This document shows positions 7,762 to 15,458 of a DNA stretch of 64,000 bases, piece by piece. The position numbers and the translations under genes are program-made. This DNA comes from Actinophytocola sp963729115 (GTDB lineage Bacteria > Actinomycetota > Actinomycetes > Mycobacteriales > Pseudonocardiaceae), in NCBI GenBank assembly GCA_963729115.1, contig CAVSMR010000011.1:558001-622000 (forward strand), read 5' to 3'. The notes under the pieces are model-generated. The model saw only the letters and a program-made list of their open reading frames with translations, had not been told where the DNA came from and did not search any database. Numbering within the stretch: the stretch's first letter is position 1; each line of letters starts with the position of its first letter.

Positions 7762-10700
7762 GTGACCCAGGCACTCACCACCCACGCCCAGGACGGGTTG
7801 TGGTTCCTGTCCGAGGTGGACGCCGGGTCACCGGCGTTCACCCGGCGCCTGGCGTACCGGGTGTCGGGCCCGCTCGACACGGACGCGCTGTCGGCGGCGT
7901 GGGAAACGGTTGTCGCACGGCACGACGCCCTGCGCACCACGATCGGTTCGGCCGGCGGCCGGCCGGTGCCCCGGGCCGTCACGCCCCGCCTGTCCATTGT
8001 GGAGGACGAGGAGAGCGCCGCGCCGGCGCTGGGCGTGCGGGCGACGCTGGTCCGCGTCCGCCGGGACGAGCACGTGCTGGTGCTCCTGCTGCCCCAGGCC
8101 GTCGTGGACGACGAGTCGGCGGCGCTGCTCGTGGCCGAGCTGTCGGCGTGCTACGCCGGGCGGCCACCGGGACCCGTGGCGCGGTACGACGACTTCGCGC
8201 GGTGGCAGCGCGCCCGGGTGGCGGGCGCCGAGGTCCGGGACATGCTCGACCAGGGGGCCGCGGCGCTGACCCCGCCGCCTCCGCCGCTGGAGCTGCCCAC
8301 CGACCGGCCGCGGCCGGCGGGGCCGGCGTGGCGGGGTGGGGCGGTGCCGTTCTCGTGGCCGGGGCTGCGGCTCACCGAGGCGGCCGGCGAGTTCGGGACC
8401 ACGCCGGAGGTCGTCCTGCTCGCGGCGTTCCAGGCACTGCTGCACCGGCTCAGCGGCGCGGAGGCGGTGTGCGCCGGGCTGCCGGTCAGCCTCCGGCGGC
8501 CCGCGGACGCGGGGACGGTCGGCGCGTTCACCAACCTGCTGCCGCTGGTCGCGGACTTCGCCGACCGGCCGGCGTTCGGCGTGCACGTCAAGCGGCTGGC
8601 GGCCACCACGCGCGAGGCACTGGCGCGGGCCGAGGTGCCGTTCGACCTCCTGGTGCGCGAGCTCGCCGTGGACCGCGACCCGCGCCGGATCCCCTTGTGC
8701 GACGCGACCCTGGCCCGGCGGGACGAACCGGAGCTGACGCTCGCGGGCACCTCCGTGCGGCCGGTGGACACCGGGCCCGCCGCGGTCGCGGCCGACCTCA
8801 CACTGACCGTCGGGCGGCTCGATTCGCCGGTGGACGGGTCGCTCTCGTACCGCGCGGACCTGCTCGACGAGAGCTCCGCGCGCCGGCTGCTCGGCCAGCT
8901 GCGGACGCTGCTCGGCGCCGGCCTGGTCCGTCCGGACGTGCCGGTGGACGAGCTGCCGCTCGAGGACCCACCGACCATCCGCGCGGCCGTGCGCGCGGCG
9001 GACGAGACCGCCGCGGCACCGGGCGACGGGCGCGCGGTGCACGAGCGGGTACACGACTTCGCCGCGCGGCATCCGCACGCGACGGCCGTCGCCTGGGCCG
9101 GCGCGGCGGTGTCCTACGGCGAGCTGGTCAGGCGGGCCGCGGCCGTCACCGGTGCGCTGCGCGCGGCCGGCCCGGTCGAGGGCGCGGCCGTGGCGGTGCG
9201 GCTGCCGCAGGGACCGAACCAGATCGCCGCGCTGCTGGGCGTGCTCGACGCGGGCGCGCACCTCGTGTGCCTGGGCACGGGCGACGCCGGGGAACGTGGC
9301 CGGGCCATCCTGGCCGACCTGCGTCCGGCCGCGATCCTGGTCGAGGACGCCGACGACGACCTGGCCCGATGGTTCCACGCGGAGCTGGGCGGCCACGTCG
9401 TCGACGTGTCCGACCCATCCGATGTGGACGGTGCCGGGCCGGGCCGGGCCGGCGAGCTCGCCTACGTCGCCTACACCTCCGGCTCCACCGGGCGGCCCAA
9501 GGGCATCCCCACCACCCACGCCACGTTCGCTCAGTTCACCGGCTGGCTCGCCGGCGAGTTCCGCGTCGGCCCCGGTGCCCGGGTGGCGCAGTGGGCCGCG
9601 CCCGGCTACGACGCGAGCCTCGTCGAGGTGTTCGCCACGCTCGCGGCCGGGGCGACCCTCTGCCCCGTGCCGGACCGGATCCGGGCCAACCCCGAGAAGA
9701 TCGTCCGCTGGCTCGCCGACGAGACCGTCACGCTGTTCCAGACCGTGCCCAGCTTCGCCCGCGAGGTCCTCCGCGCAATCGTCCGTACCGGCACCACCCT
9801 CGACGCGCTCGACCACGTGCTGCTCGCCGGCGAGGCGCTGCCCGGCGAGCTCGCCGGCGCGTTTCGCGCGACGCTGCCCGCCGCGCGCCTGGTCAACCTG
9901 TACGGGCCGACCGAGTCCATCCTGGCCACCTGGCACGACGTCACGAGCGCACCGGACGGTCCGGTGCCGATCGGCCGGTCCATCCCCGGCCGCCAGGTCC
10001 TCGTGGTCGACGACCGGGACCGGCCGTGCCCGACCGGTGTCACCGGGCACCTCGTCATCCGCGGACCACACCTCACCCCCGGGTACACGGGGGCAGCCGC
10101 CGGCGAGCGGGCGGCGTTCACTCCCCTGCGCGACGCACCTGGCCCGTGCTACCGGACCGGGGACCTCGCCCGCCGCCGGTGGGACGGGCTGCTGGAGTTC
10201 CGCGGCCGCAAGGACTTCCAGGTCAAGTTCTACGGCACCCGCGTCGAGCTGACCGACATCGAGGCGGCGCTCGCCGAGGACGAGTCGGTCGCGGAGTGCG
10301 CGGTGACCGCCGTCGCCAACGCCGAGGGGCTGGTGACCAAGCTCGTCGCCTACGTCGTGCCGGCCCGCGACGCGGCGGGCCAGGCGCTCGGGTCCACACA
10401 GGACTGGCGGGCGGCGCTCGCGCGGCGCTTCGGGCGGGCGAAGTTCCCCGTCACGTTCCAGACGACGATCGGCCTGCCGCGCAACCTCGGCGGCAAGGTG
10501 GACCGCCGCGGGCTGCCCGCGCCCGCGGACACCACGGCGGCGCCCGCGCGCGCGATGTCCGCGCCGGCACGGGCGATCGCCGAGATCTGGTCGGAGCTGC
10601 TCGGTGCCGAACCGGCCGCGCCCGACGACACGTTCTTCGCCGCCGGCGGCCACTCGCTGCTGGCGCCACTGCTGCTCGGTCGCGTTCGCGAGCGCCTGGG

Positions 10701-10812
10701 CGTCGCGGTGCCGCTGTGGGAGTTCCTCGCGAATCCCACGATCGCCGGCCTTACGGCCCTGACCGAATCGCAGGCCGCAGTACACGCAGTTACCGAACCG
10801 ATGATTGGGTGA
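7762..10812 (+). CDS. Single-module NRPS (condensation-like, adenylation, PCP); probable beta-tyrosine activation
   Basis: 1016 residues. Residues 1-400 are a condensation-type domain, but the HHxxxDG site reads PQAVVDD (111-117), so both His are lost. The adenylation domain spans about 425-900, with YTSGSTGRPKG near 571, YGPTE at 714-718, RTGDLARR and GGKVDR. Aligning to GrsA by eye gives specificity residues D617, A618, V621, Q660, L687, A689, L713, L721, A722 and the invariant Lys, i.e. DAVQLALLAK. From memory this is close to the DPAQLMLIAK code of the beta-tyrosine enzyme SgcC1. The PCP (about 930-1000) has GGHSLL with its phosphopantetheine Ser intact. There is no thioesterase. The GTG start has AAGGA upstream, and the aminomutase gene follows 5 bp after the stop. 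Confidence 0.9.
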   Translation: MTQALTTHAQDGLWFLSEVDAGSPAFTRRLAYRVSGPLDTDALSAAWETVVARHDALRTTIGSAGGRPVPRAVTPRLSIVEDEESAAPALGVRATLVRVRRDEHVLVLLLPQAVVDDESAALLVAELSACYAGRPPGPVARYDDFARWQRARVAGAEVRDMLDQGAAALTPPPPPLELPTDRPRPAGPAWRGGAVPFSWPGLRLTEAAGEFGTTPEVVLLAAFQALLHRLSGAEAVCAGLPVSLRRPADAGTVGAFTNLLPLVADFADRPAFGVHVKRLAATTREALARAEVPFDLLVRELAVDRDPRRIPLCDATLARRDEPELTLAGTSVRPVDTGPAAVAADLTLTVGRLDSPVDGSLSYRADLLDESSARRLLGQLRTLLGAGLVRPDVPVDELPLEDPPTIRAAVRAADETAAAPGDGRAVHERVHDFAARHPHATAVAWAGAAVSYGELVRRAAAVTGALRAAGPVEGAAVAVRLPQGPNQIAALLGVLDAGAHLVCLGTGDAGERGRAILADLRPAAILVEDADDDLARWFHAELGGHVVDVSDPSDVDGAGPGRAGELAYVAYTSGSTGRPKGIPTTHATFAQFTGWLAGEFRVGPGARVAQWAAPGYDASLVEVFATLAAGATLCPVPDRIRANPEKIVRWLADETVTLFQTVPSFAREVLRAIVRTGTTLDALDHVLLAGEALPGELAGAFRATLPAARLVNLYGPTESILATWHDVTSAPDGPVPIGRSIPGRQVLVVDDRDRPCPTGVTGHLVIRGPHLTPGYTGAAAGERAAFTPLRDAPGPCYRTGDLARRRWDGLLEFRGRKDFQVKFYGTRVELTDIEAALAEDESVAECAVTAVANAEGLVTKLVAYVVPARDAAGQALGSTQDWRAALARRFGRAKFPVTFQTTIGLPRNLGGKVDRRGLPAPADTTAAPARAMSAPARAIAEIWSELLGAEPAAPDDTFFAAGGHSLLAPLLLGRVRERLGVAVPLWEFLANPTIAGLTALTESQAAVHAVTEPMIG

Positions 10813-10817
10813 GAAAC

Positions 10818-12422
10818 GTGACCCTTGCTGATACCAACGAGTCCGCATTGGAGTTCGACGGCGAGAAGCTCGACATCGACGGGATCCGGCGCGTCGCCGA
10901 GGGCCAGGCGCCGGTCCGGGTGTCGCCCACCGCCCTGCTGCGCGCCGCCCAGAGCCGGGAGATGTTCGAGGACACCGTCCGGCAGGGCATCCCGGTCTAC
11001 GGGGTCACCACCGGCTACGGCGAGATGATCTACATGCTGGTCGACACCTCCAAGGAGACCGAGCTGCAGACCAACCTCGTGCGCAGCCACAGCGCCGGCG
11101 TCGGCCCGCTGTTCGCGCAGGACGAGGCCCGCGCGATCGTCGCCGCCCGGCTGAACGCCCTCGCCAAGGGCTACTCCGCGGTGCGCCCCGAGCTGCTCGA
11201 GCGGCTCGCGCTCTACCTCAACCAGGGCATCATCCCGGCCATCCCGGAGATCGGCTCGCTCGGCGCCAGCGGCGACCTCGGCCCGCTCTCCCACATCGCC
11301 ACCACGGTCATCGGCGAGGGATACGTGCTGCGCGACGGCGCGCGGACCGAGACCGGCCCGGTGCTGGCGCAGCACGGCATCACGCCGCTGGACCTCAAGT
11401 TCAAGGAGGGCCTCGCGCTCATCAACGGCACCTCGGCGATGACCGGCCTCGGCGCGCTCGTCGTCGGCCGCGCGCTGGACCAGGTGCGCCAGGCCGAGAT
11501 CGTCACCGCCCTGGTGGTCGAGACCCTGCACGGCTCGACCAGCCCCTTCCAGGCCGACGGGCACGACATCGCCCGCCCGCACCGGGGCCAGATCGACAAC
11601 GCGGCGAACATGCGCGAGCTGCTGGCCGGCAGCTCGCTCGCCGTGGACCACGCCGACCTGCGCCGCCAGGCCCAGGAGCAGGCGACCGGCGGCGACGTGT
11701 CCCGCACGGACGTCTACCTGCAGAAGGCCTACACGCTGCGCGCGATTCCCCAGGTGGTCGGCGCGGTGCGCAACACGCTGTACCACGCCGTGGACACCAT
11801 CGAGGTCGAGCTCAACTCGTCCAACGACAACCCGCTCTTCTTCGAGGGCAAGGAGATCTTCCACGGCGCGAACTTCCACGGCCAGCCGATCGCGTTCGTG
11901 CTCGACTTCGTCACGATCGCGCTGACCCAGCTCGGCGTGTTCTCCGAGCGGCGCACCAACCGGCTGCTCAACCGCTACCTGTCCGGCCTGCCGGAGTTCC
12001 TCGTCGCCGGCGACCCCGGCCTCAACTGCGGCTTCGCCGGCGCGCAGTACCCGGCCACCGCACTGGTCGCCGAGAACCGGACGATCGGCCCGGCCAGCAC
12101 CCAGAGCGTGCCGTCCAACGGCGACAACCAGGACGTGGTGAGCATGGGCCTGATCTCGGCCCGCAACGCCCGCCGGGTGCTGTCGAACAACAACTACATC
12201 CTCGCCGTCGAGTACCTCGCCGCCGCGCAGGCCGTCGACGTCTCCGGGCGCTACAACGGGCTCAGCCCGGCCGGCCGGCTGACCTACGACACGATCCGCG
12301 CACTGGTGCCCACATTGGACACCGACCGCTACATGGCCGACGACATCGAGCGGGTGGCCGCGGCACTCGGCGCGGGCGAGTTCGTCACGGCGCTCACCGG
12401 CAACGACGTCCGGCTGCGCTGA
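10818..12422 (+). CDS. MIO-dependent tyrosine 2,3-aminomutase
   Basis: 534 residues of the histidine/phenylalanine ammonia-lyase superfamily. The MIO triad Ala150-Ser151-Gly152 lies in GSLGASGDLGPLSH, and the catalytic Tyr is in YGVTTGYGEMI near residue 65. Further signatures are FKEGLALINGT, ELNSSNDNPLFF, HGANFHGQPIAF and GPASTQSVPSNGDNQDVVSMG. The sequence matches my memory of SgcC4, the C-1027 L-tyrosine 2,3-aminomutase, almost throughout, including the YGEMIYMLVD stretch, rather than histidine ammonia-lyases. It should make beta-tyrosine, which the upstream NRPS adenylation domain seems suited to load. Start GTG 10818, 5 bp after the NRPS stop. A pure ammonia-lyase activity is the main alternative; the substrate could also be phenylalanine. 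Confidence 0.9.
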   Translation: MTLADTNESALEFDGEKLDIDGIRRVAEGQAPVRVSPTALLRAAQSREMFEDTVRQGIPVYGVTTGYGEMIYMLVDTSKETELQTNLVRSHSAGVGPLFAQDEARAIVAARLNALAKGYSAVRPELLERLALYLNQGIIPAIPEIGSLGASGDLGPLSHIATTVIGEGYVLRDGARTETGPVLAQHGITPLDLKFKEGLALINGTSAMTGLGALVVGRALDQVRQAEIVTALVVETLHGSTSPFQADGHDIARPHRGQIDNAANMRELLAGSSLAVDHADLRRQAQEQATGGDVSRTDVYLQKAYTLRAIPQVVGAVRNTLYHAVDTIEVELNSSNDNPLFFEGKEIFHGANFHGQPIAFVLDFVTIALTQLGVFSERRTNRLLNRYLSGLPEFLVAGDPGLNCGFAGAQYPATALVAENRTIGPASTQSVPSNGDNQDVVSMGLISARNARRVLSNNNYILAVEYLAAAQAVDVSGRYNGLSPAGRLTYDTIRALVPTLDTDRYMADDIERVAAALGAGEFVTALTGNDVRLR

Positions 12423-12423
12423 C

Positions 12424-12756
12424 TCAGGCGTCCCGGGCCGCGGCACCGTCGCGCGGCCCGGGCACCCGGGACACCGCGACGAGAACGGCCGGCGCGCCGT
12501 TCTCGTCGCAGCCGCGTAACACCCGCGCGCCCAGCCCGGCGAAGGTGAGCACGGCGCCGGGGCCGAACCGGGCGCGGGTCCCGGTCGCGGTCTCGACCTC
12601 GACCGCGCCGCTCTCGACCACGACGAGCGCCCCGCTCCACTCGGACTCGTCGACGATGTAAGGCTGTCCGGGCCGGATCACGACCTCCCGGCGCCGGAAC
12701 GACGGCGGCAGGGCGCGGCCCACCAGGGCGGTCAGCCCGTCCTCGTCGTCCCGCAT
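12424..12756 (-). CDS. Small cupin-like protein
   Basis: 110 residues with one predicted small beta barrel: a PGQPYIVDESEWSGALVVVESGAVEVE stretch followed by RFGPGAVLTFAGLGARVL. This resembles the double-stranded beta helix of cupins or of cAMP-receptor sensor domains, but classical metal ligands are not evident. The ATG overlaps the region of the upstream stop (TGAGGTGATGCCATG), with GAGGTG as ribosome site, so it is translated together with the sigma factor gene that ends 9 bp before it. It may be a small sensor or modulator for that sigma factor. It converges on the aminomutase gene with 1 bp between stops. Exact function unknown. Confidence 0.6.
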   Translation of the reverse strand: MRDDEDGLTALVGRALPPSFRRREVVIRPGQPYIVDESEWSGALVVVESGAVEVETATGTRARFGPGAVLTFAGLGARVLRGCDENGAPAVLVAVSRVPGPRDGAAARDA

Positions 12757-12765
12757 GGCATCACC

Positions 12766-13809
12766 TCAGGACAGGTTGGACGACAGCGTCGCCGGGAGAC
12801 CGAAGGCGGGGAACACCTCGGGCAGGAAGGTCGTGATCTCGGCGACCAGCCCGTCCTCGATCCGCAGCACGTCGAGCGACTGCGCCCGGAACTCGGTGTC
12901 GCCCGGACGCCGGACGTACTTGGCCGCGGCCGGCTGCCGGTTCGCCCGCGTCGGCACCAGCCGGAACACGCCGTAGGCGCCGCCGCCGACCATCTCCTGC
13001 GCGAACGCGGCGATCGCGTCCCGGCCGAGGAACAGCGCCGGGTCGGGCGGCATCGTCAGCCGCGCCTCCTCGCGGAGGAGCTCGGTGATCGCGCCGAGGT
13101 CGAGCCGCTCGTGGGCTTCCATGTAGCGCGCCAGCAGCGCGCGTTCCGCCTCGTTCGGGTCGGTGTCCGGGCCCCACTCCGAGCGCCGCTGCGGCAGGTG
13201 CTCCTTGAGCGCGAGCCGGGCCCGCTGCAGCGCGCTGTTCACCGAGGCGAGGCTCGTCTCCAGCAGGTCGGCCGCGTCCTTGGCGGGCCAGCCCAGCACG
13301 TCGCGCAGCACCAGCACCGCCCGCTGCTTCGGGGCGAGGTGCTGGATCGCGGTGAGGAAGGCGAGCTCGATGGTCTCCTTGGCGATCACCGCCGCCTGCG
13401 GCTCGGCCTCGGCGGACACCGCGCCGTCCAGCAAACGGTCCGGCACCGGCTGCAGCCACGGCACCTCGCTCGGCGAGGCCGACGACGCCGGGGACGGCGC
13501 CGGATCGAACGGCACGGGCTGGCGCGGCCGGCGGTCGAGGAAGTCCAGGCAGGCGTTGGTCGCGATCCGGTACAGCCACGCGCGGAACGTCGAGCGCCGC
13601 TGGAAGGTCTCCCGCTTGTGCCACGCCCGCAGGAACGTCTCCTGGACCAGGTCCTCGGCGTCGTCATTGGAACCGAGCATCCGGTAGCAGTGGACCTGGA
13701 GCTGCTTGCGGTACCGGTCGGCGAGCTCGCCGAACGCGGCGTGGTCACCGGCGAGCACGGCGGTCACGACGTCCTCGTCCTCGGCCGGCCGGGATCGGCT
13801 TTCGCTCAC
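12766..13809 (-). CDS. ECF RNA polymerase sigma factor with SnoaL-like C-terminal domain
   Basis: 347 residues. Region 2 is DHAAFGELADRYRKQLQVHCYRMLGSNDDAEDLVQETFLRAWH (about 20-65) and region 4 is AFLTAIQHLAPKQRAVLVLRDVLGWPAKDAADLLETSLASVNSALQRAR (about 140-190). The remaining 150 residues form a SnoaL/NTF2-like extension (LLARYMEAHERLDLGAITELL, FLGRDAIAAFAQEMV), as in the SigG-like extended ECF groups. These have no separate anti-sigma factor and use the tail for regulation. I chose the GTG at 13809 because GGAGGA sits 4 bp upstream; in-frame GTG 13848 is weaker. The cupin gene follows 9 bp after it. The DoxX gene upstream may be a target. Confidence 0.88.
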   Translation of the reverse strand: MSESRSRPAEDEDVVTAVLAGDHAAFGELADRYRKQLQVHCYRMLGSNDDAEDLVQETFLRAWHKRETFQRRSTFRAWLYRIATNACLDFLDRRPRQPVPFDPAPSPASSASPSEVPWLQPVPDRLLDGAVSAEAEPQAAVIAKETIELAFLTAIQHLAPKQRAVLVLRDVLGWPAKDAADLLETSLASVNSALQRARLALKEHLPQRRSEWGPDTDPNEAERALLARYMEAHERLDLGAITELLREEARLTMPPDPALFLGRDAIAAFAQEMVGGGAYGVFRLVPTRANRQPAAAKYVRRPGDTEFRAQSLDVLRIEDGLVAEITTFLPEVFPAFGLPATLSSNLS

Positions 13810-13939
13810 GACGTCCTCCGCTGTCGAACCATACAAATCAGACACCGTGCCGACCTTACGACGGCATCCTCGAATTCCGGCGGAAGTCACCCGCCCGGAC
13901 CATCGAGAACGGATATCGAGCATTCTGGAAGAAATCACA

Positions 13940-13975
13940 CGTCCCTCCCGGGATATCCGGATCCCGGGAGGGACG
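13940..13975 (-). terminator. Hairpin terminator after the DoxX gene
   Basis: A perfect 15-bp stem (CGTCCCTCCCGGGAT with ATCCCGGGAGGGACG) around a 6-nt loop, starting 12 bp past the DoxX stop on the minus strand. It separates that gene from the sigma factor promoter region. Confidence 0.7.
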
Positions 13976-13986
13976 GCCGCGCGCGG

Positions 13987-14409
13987 TCAGCGCCGCAGCC
14001 GCGCGGCCAGCGCGGTCACGCGCGACCACCGGCCCCAGGCGATCACGCAGGCCACCAGGAGGAACAGGATGGTCATCGTCGTGTCCACGTGCAGGACGAA
14101 CACGTTGGTGAGCGTCGCGCCGACCATCAGGCAGGCCAGGCCGAGCCCGGCGAGCCCGCAGAGGGCGGGGATCAGCAGGCCCACGACCCCGGCGATCTCC
14201 AGCACGCCCACCAGGATCCGCAGCCACTGACCGGCCCCGATCGAGTCGAACATGTCGACCATCGACGGGTCGCCGGACAGCTTCATGAAACCGGCGCCGG
14301 CGAACTGCGAGGCGAGGCCGACCTGCAGCACCCACAACACGACCGTCCAGACCCGGTTGGTGGACTTGGCGTCGGCGACGGGCGCTGGGCTGGCGACGAG
14401 GTTGCTCAT
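13987..14409 (-). CDS. DoxX family membrane protein
   Basis: 140 residues with four hydrophobic helices (VWTVVLWVLQVGLASQFAGAG; ILVGVLEIAGVVGLLIPAL; GLGLACLMVGATLTNVFVL; TTMTILFLLVACVIAWG), the DoxX layout, with the typical GAGFMKLSG motif after helix 1. DoxX proteins sit in the cytoplasmic membrane and are often linked to oxidative or thiol stress. ATG 14409 has AGGAGAA 6 bp upstream. It has its own terminator downstream. In actinomycetes DoxX genes often neighbour extended ECF sigma genes, so regulation by the sigma factor next door is plausible but only inferred. Confidence 0.85.
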   Translation of the reverse strand: MSNLVASPAPVADAKSTNRVWTVVLWVLQVGLASQFAGAGFMKLSGDPSMVDMFDSIGAGQWLRILVGVLEIAGVVGLLIPALCGLAGLGLACLMVGATLTNVFVLHVDTTMTILFLLVACVIAWGRWSRVTALAARLRR

Positions 14410-14500
14410 GGTGTTCTCCTGTCAGGCATGTCGAATGCGTCTGACAGATATGACGACCGGGCGCGGAAAAAATAATCGCCGCGTGCCCGAGGTGCGGTTT

Positions 14501-15448
14501 CTAGGCAGCCATCGCGGCGCGCAGCGAGCGGTAGAGCAGCGCCGCGTCGCCGAGGCGGTGGCGGAGCTGGCGCTCCAGGCCGCCGATCGGGACGAGGTTC
14601 TGGGGTGCGCGCGGGTCCTTGTGCGGCGAGCTCGCGAGCCGCGGCAGCACCCGGGCGGTCACGTCGGCGAGCGCGATCGCGTGGTCGTCGGGCAGGTCGG
14701 CCGAGCACTCCAGCCGCACGATCGCCGACCACGGCGCGCGCGAGGAACCGGGCAGGCGCAGGTACCAGGACTTGCGCTCCCACGACGTGCCCATGCCGAA
14801 CACCGGGCTGCGCTGTCCGGGCGCGAGGTCGGCGATGACGGCCGCCTGCTCGGGCTGCAGGTAGGACTTCTGGTGCGTCTTCACGTAGCCGACCGTGCGG
14901 GCGAGGTGCGTGCGGCCCCGCAGCGGCCCGTCCACCACGAGCAGGTCGTCCTCGACGTTGCCGTGCTCGCGCCACGTGTTCGCCAGCTGGACCTCCAGCT
15001 CGGACATCCGCCGCGTCACGCCGAACACCAGCTTGTCGAGGCCGCCAGGCGTGCGGTGGTGGTGGTACCGGGCGTGCCGGGTGACGATGTCCTCGCCGCT
15101 CTCGGCGAACAGGCCGCGGTCGACCGCCACGTCGACGATCTCCGCGGCACCGTCGCACCGGACGAGCCCGACGGCGACCGAGGCCAGCACGCCGGGCGAC
15201 GGCTCGGGATCCGCGCCGTGGCGCCACACCCGCGCGTCGATCCGCTGGACGCCGTCGAGGAACAGCACCGAGCCGGGCAGCGGGCCGACGCGCGGGTCGA
15301 TCGGCTTCCAGTCCGCCGCCTTGCGCTCCAGGTCCAGCTCGAGGCGCGCCGAGGACTCCGAGCCGCCCAGCTCGTCACCGCGCGCGACGCCGTAGCCGGG
15401 GTCCCACGGGTCCACCGTGTAGGTGGCGGAGGACAGCGTGCCGGTCAT
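14501..15448 (-). CDS. NurA-like nuclease domain protein
   Basis: 315 residues. Two acidic motifs stand out: GSVLFLDGVQRIDARVW around residue 65 and DDLLVVDGPLRGRTHLARTVGYVKTHQKSYL around 165-195. This D-G plus later D-G-x-L with a following G-x-x-K pattern is that of the NurA 5'-3' nuclease family, a divergent RNase H-like fold. It is the last gene of a minus-strand set HerA-like ATPase, SbcD, SbcC, this gene, with only 10 bp after the SbcC stop. That is the place NurA takes in archaeal herA-mre11-rad50-nurA operons. The family call rests on motif pattern and context; the sequence is far from archaeal NurA and could be an inactive relative. Confidence 0.65.
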   Translation of the reverse strand: MTGTLSSATYTVDPWDPGYGVARGDELGGSESSARLELDLERKAADWKPIDPRVGPLPGSVLFLDGVQRIDARVWRHGADPEPSPGVLASVAVGLVRCDGAAEIVDVAVDRGLFAESGEDIVTRHARYHHHRTPGGLDKLVFGVTRRMSELEVQLANTWREHGNVEDDLLVVDGPLRGRTHLARTVGYVKTHQKSYLQPEQAAVIADLAPGQRSPVFGMGTSWERKSWYLRLPGSSRAPWSAIVRLECSADLPDDHAIALADVTARVLPRLASSPHKDPRAPQNLVPIGGLERQLRHRLGDAALLYRSLRAAMAA

Positions 15449-15458
15449 GGCCTCACCA

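Noticed and set aside
7828..10848. A 1006-codon minus-strand frame antisense to the NRPS
   Set aside because: No domain similarity; low-complexity composition from the codon bias of the NRPS.
10818..12422. Histidine ammonia-lyase of histidine degradation
   Set aside because: Same superfamily, but no hutU/hutI neighbours, and the active-site region YGEMIYMLVD plus NRPS coupling fit tyrosine aminomutase.
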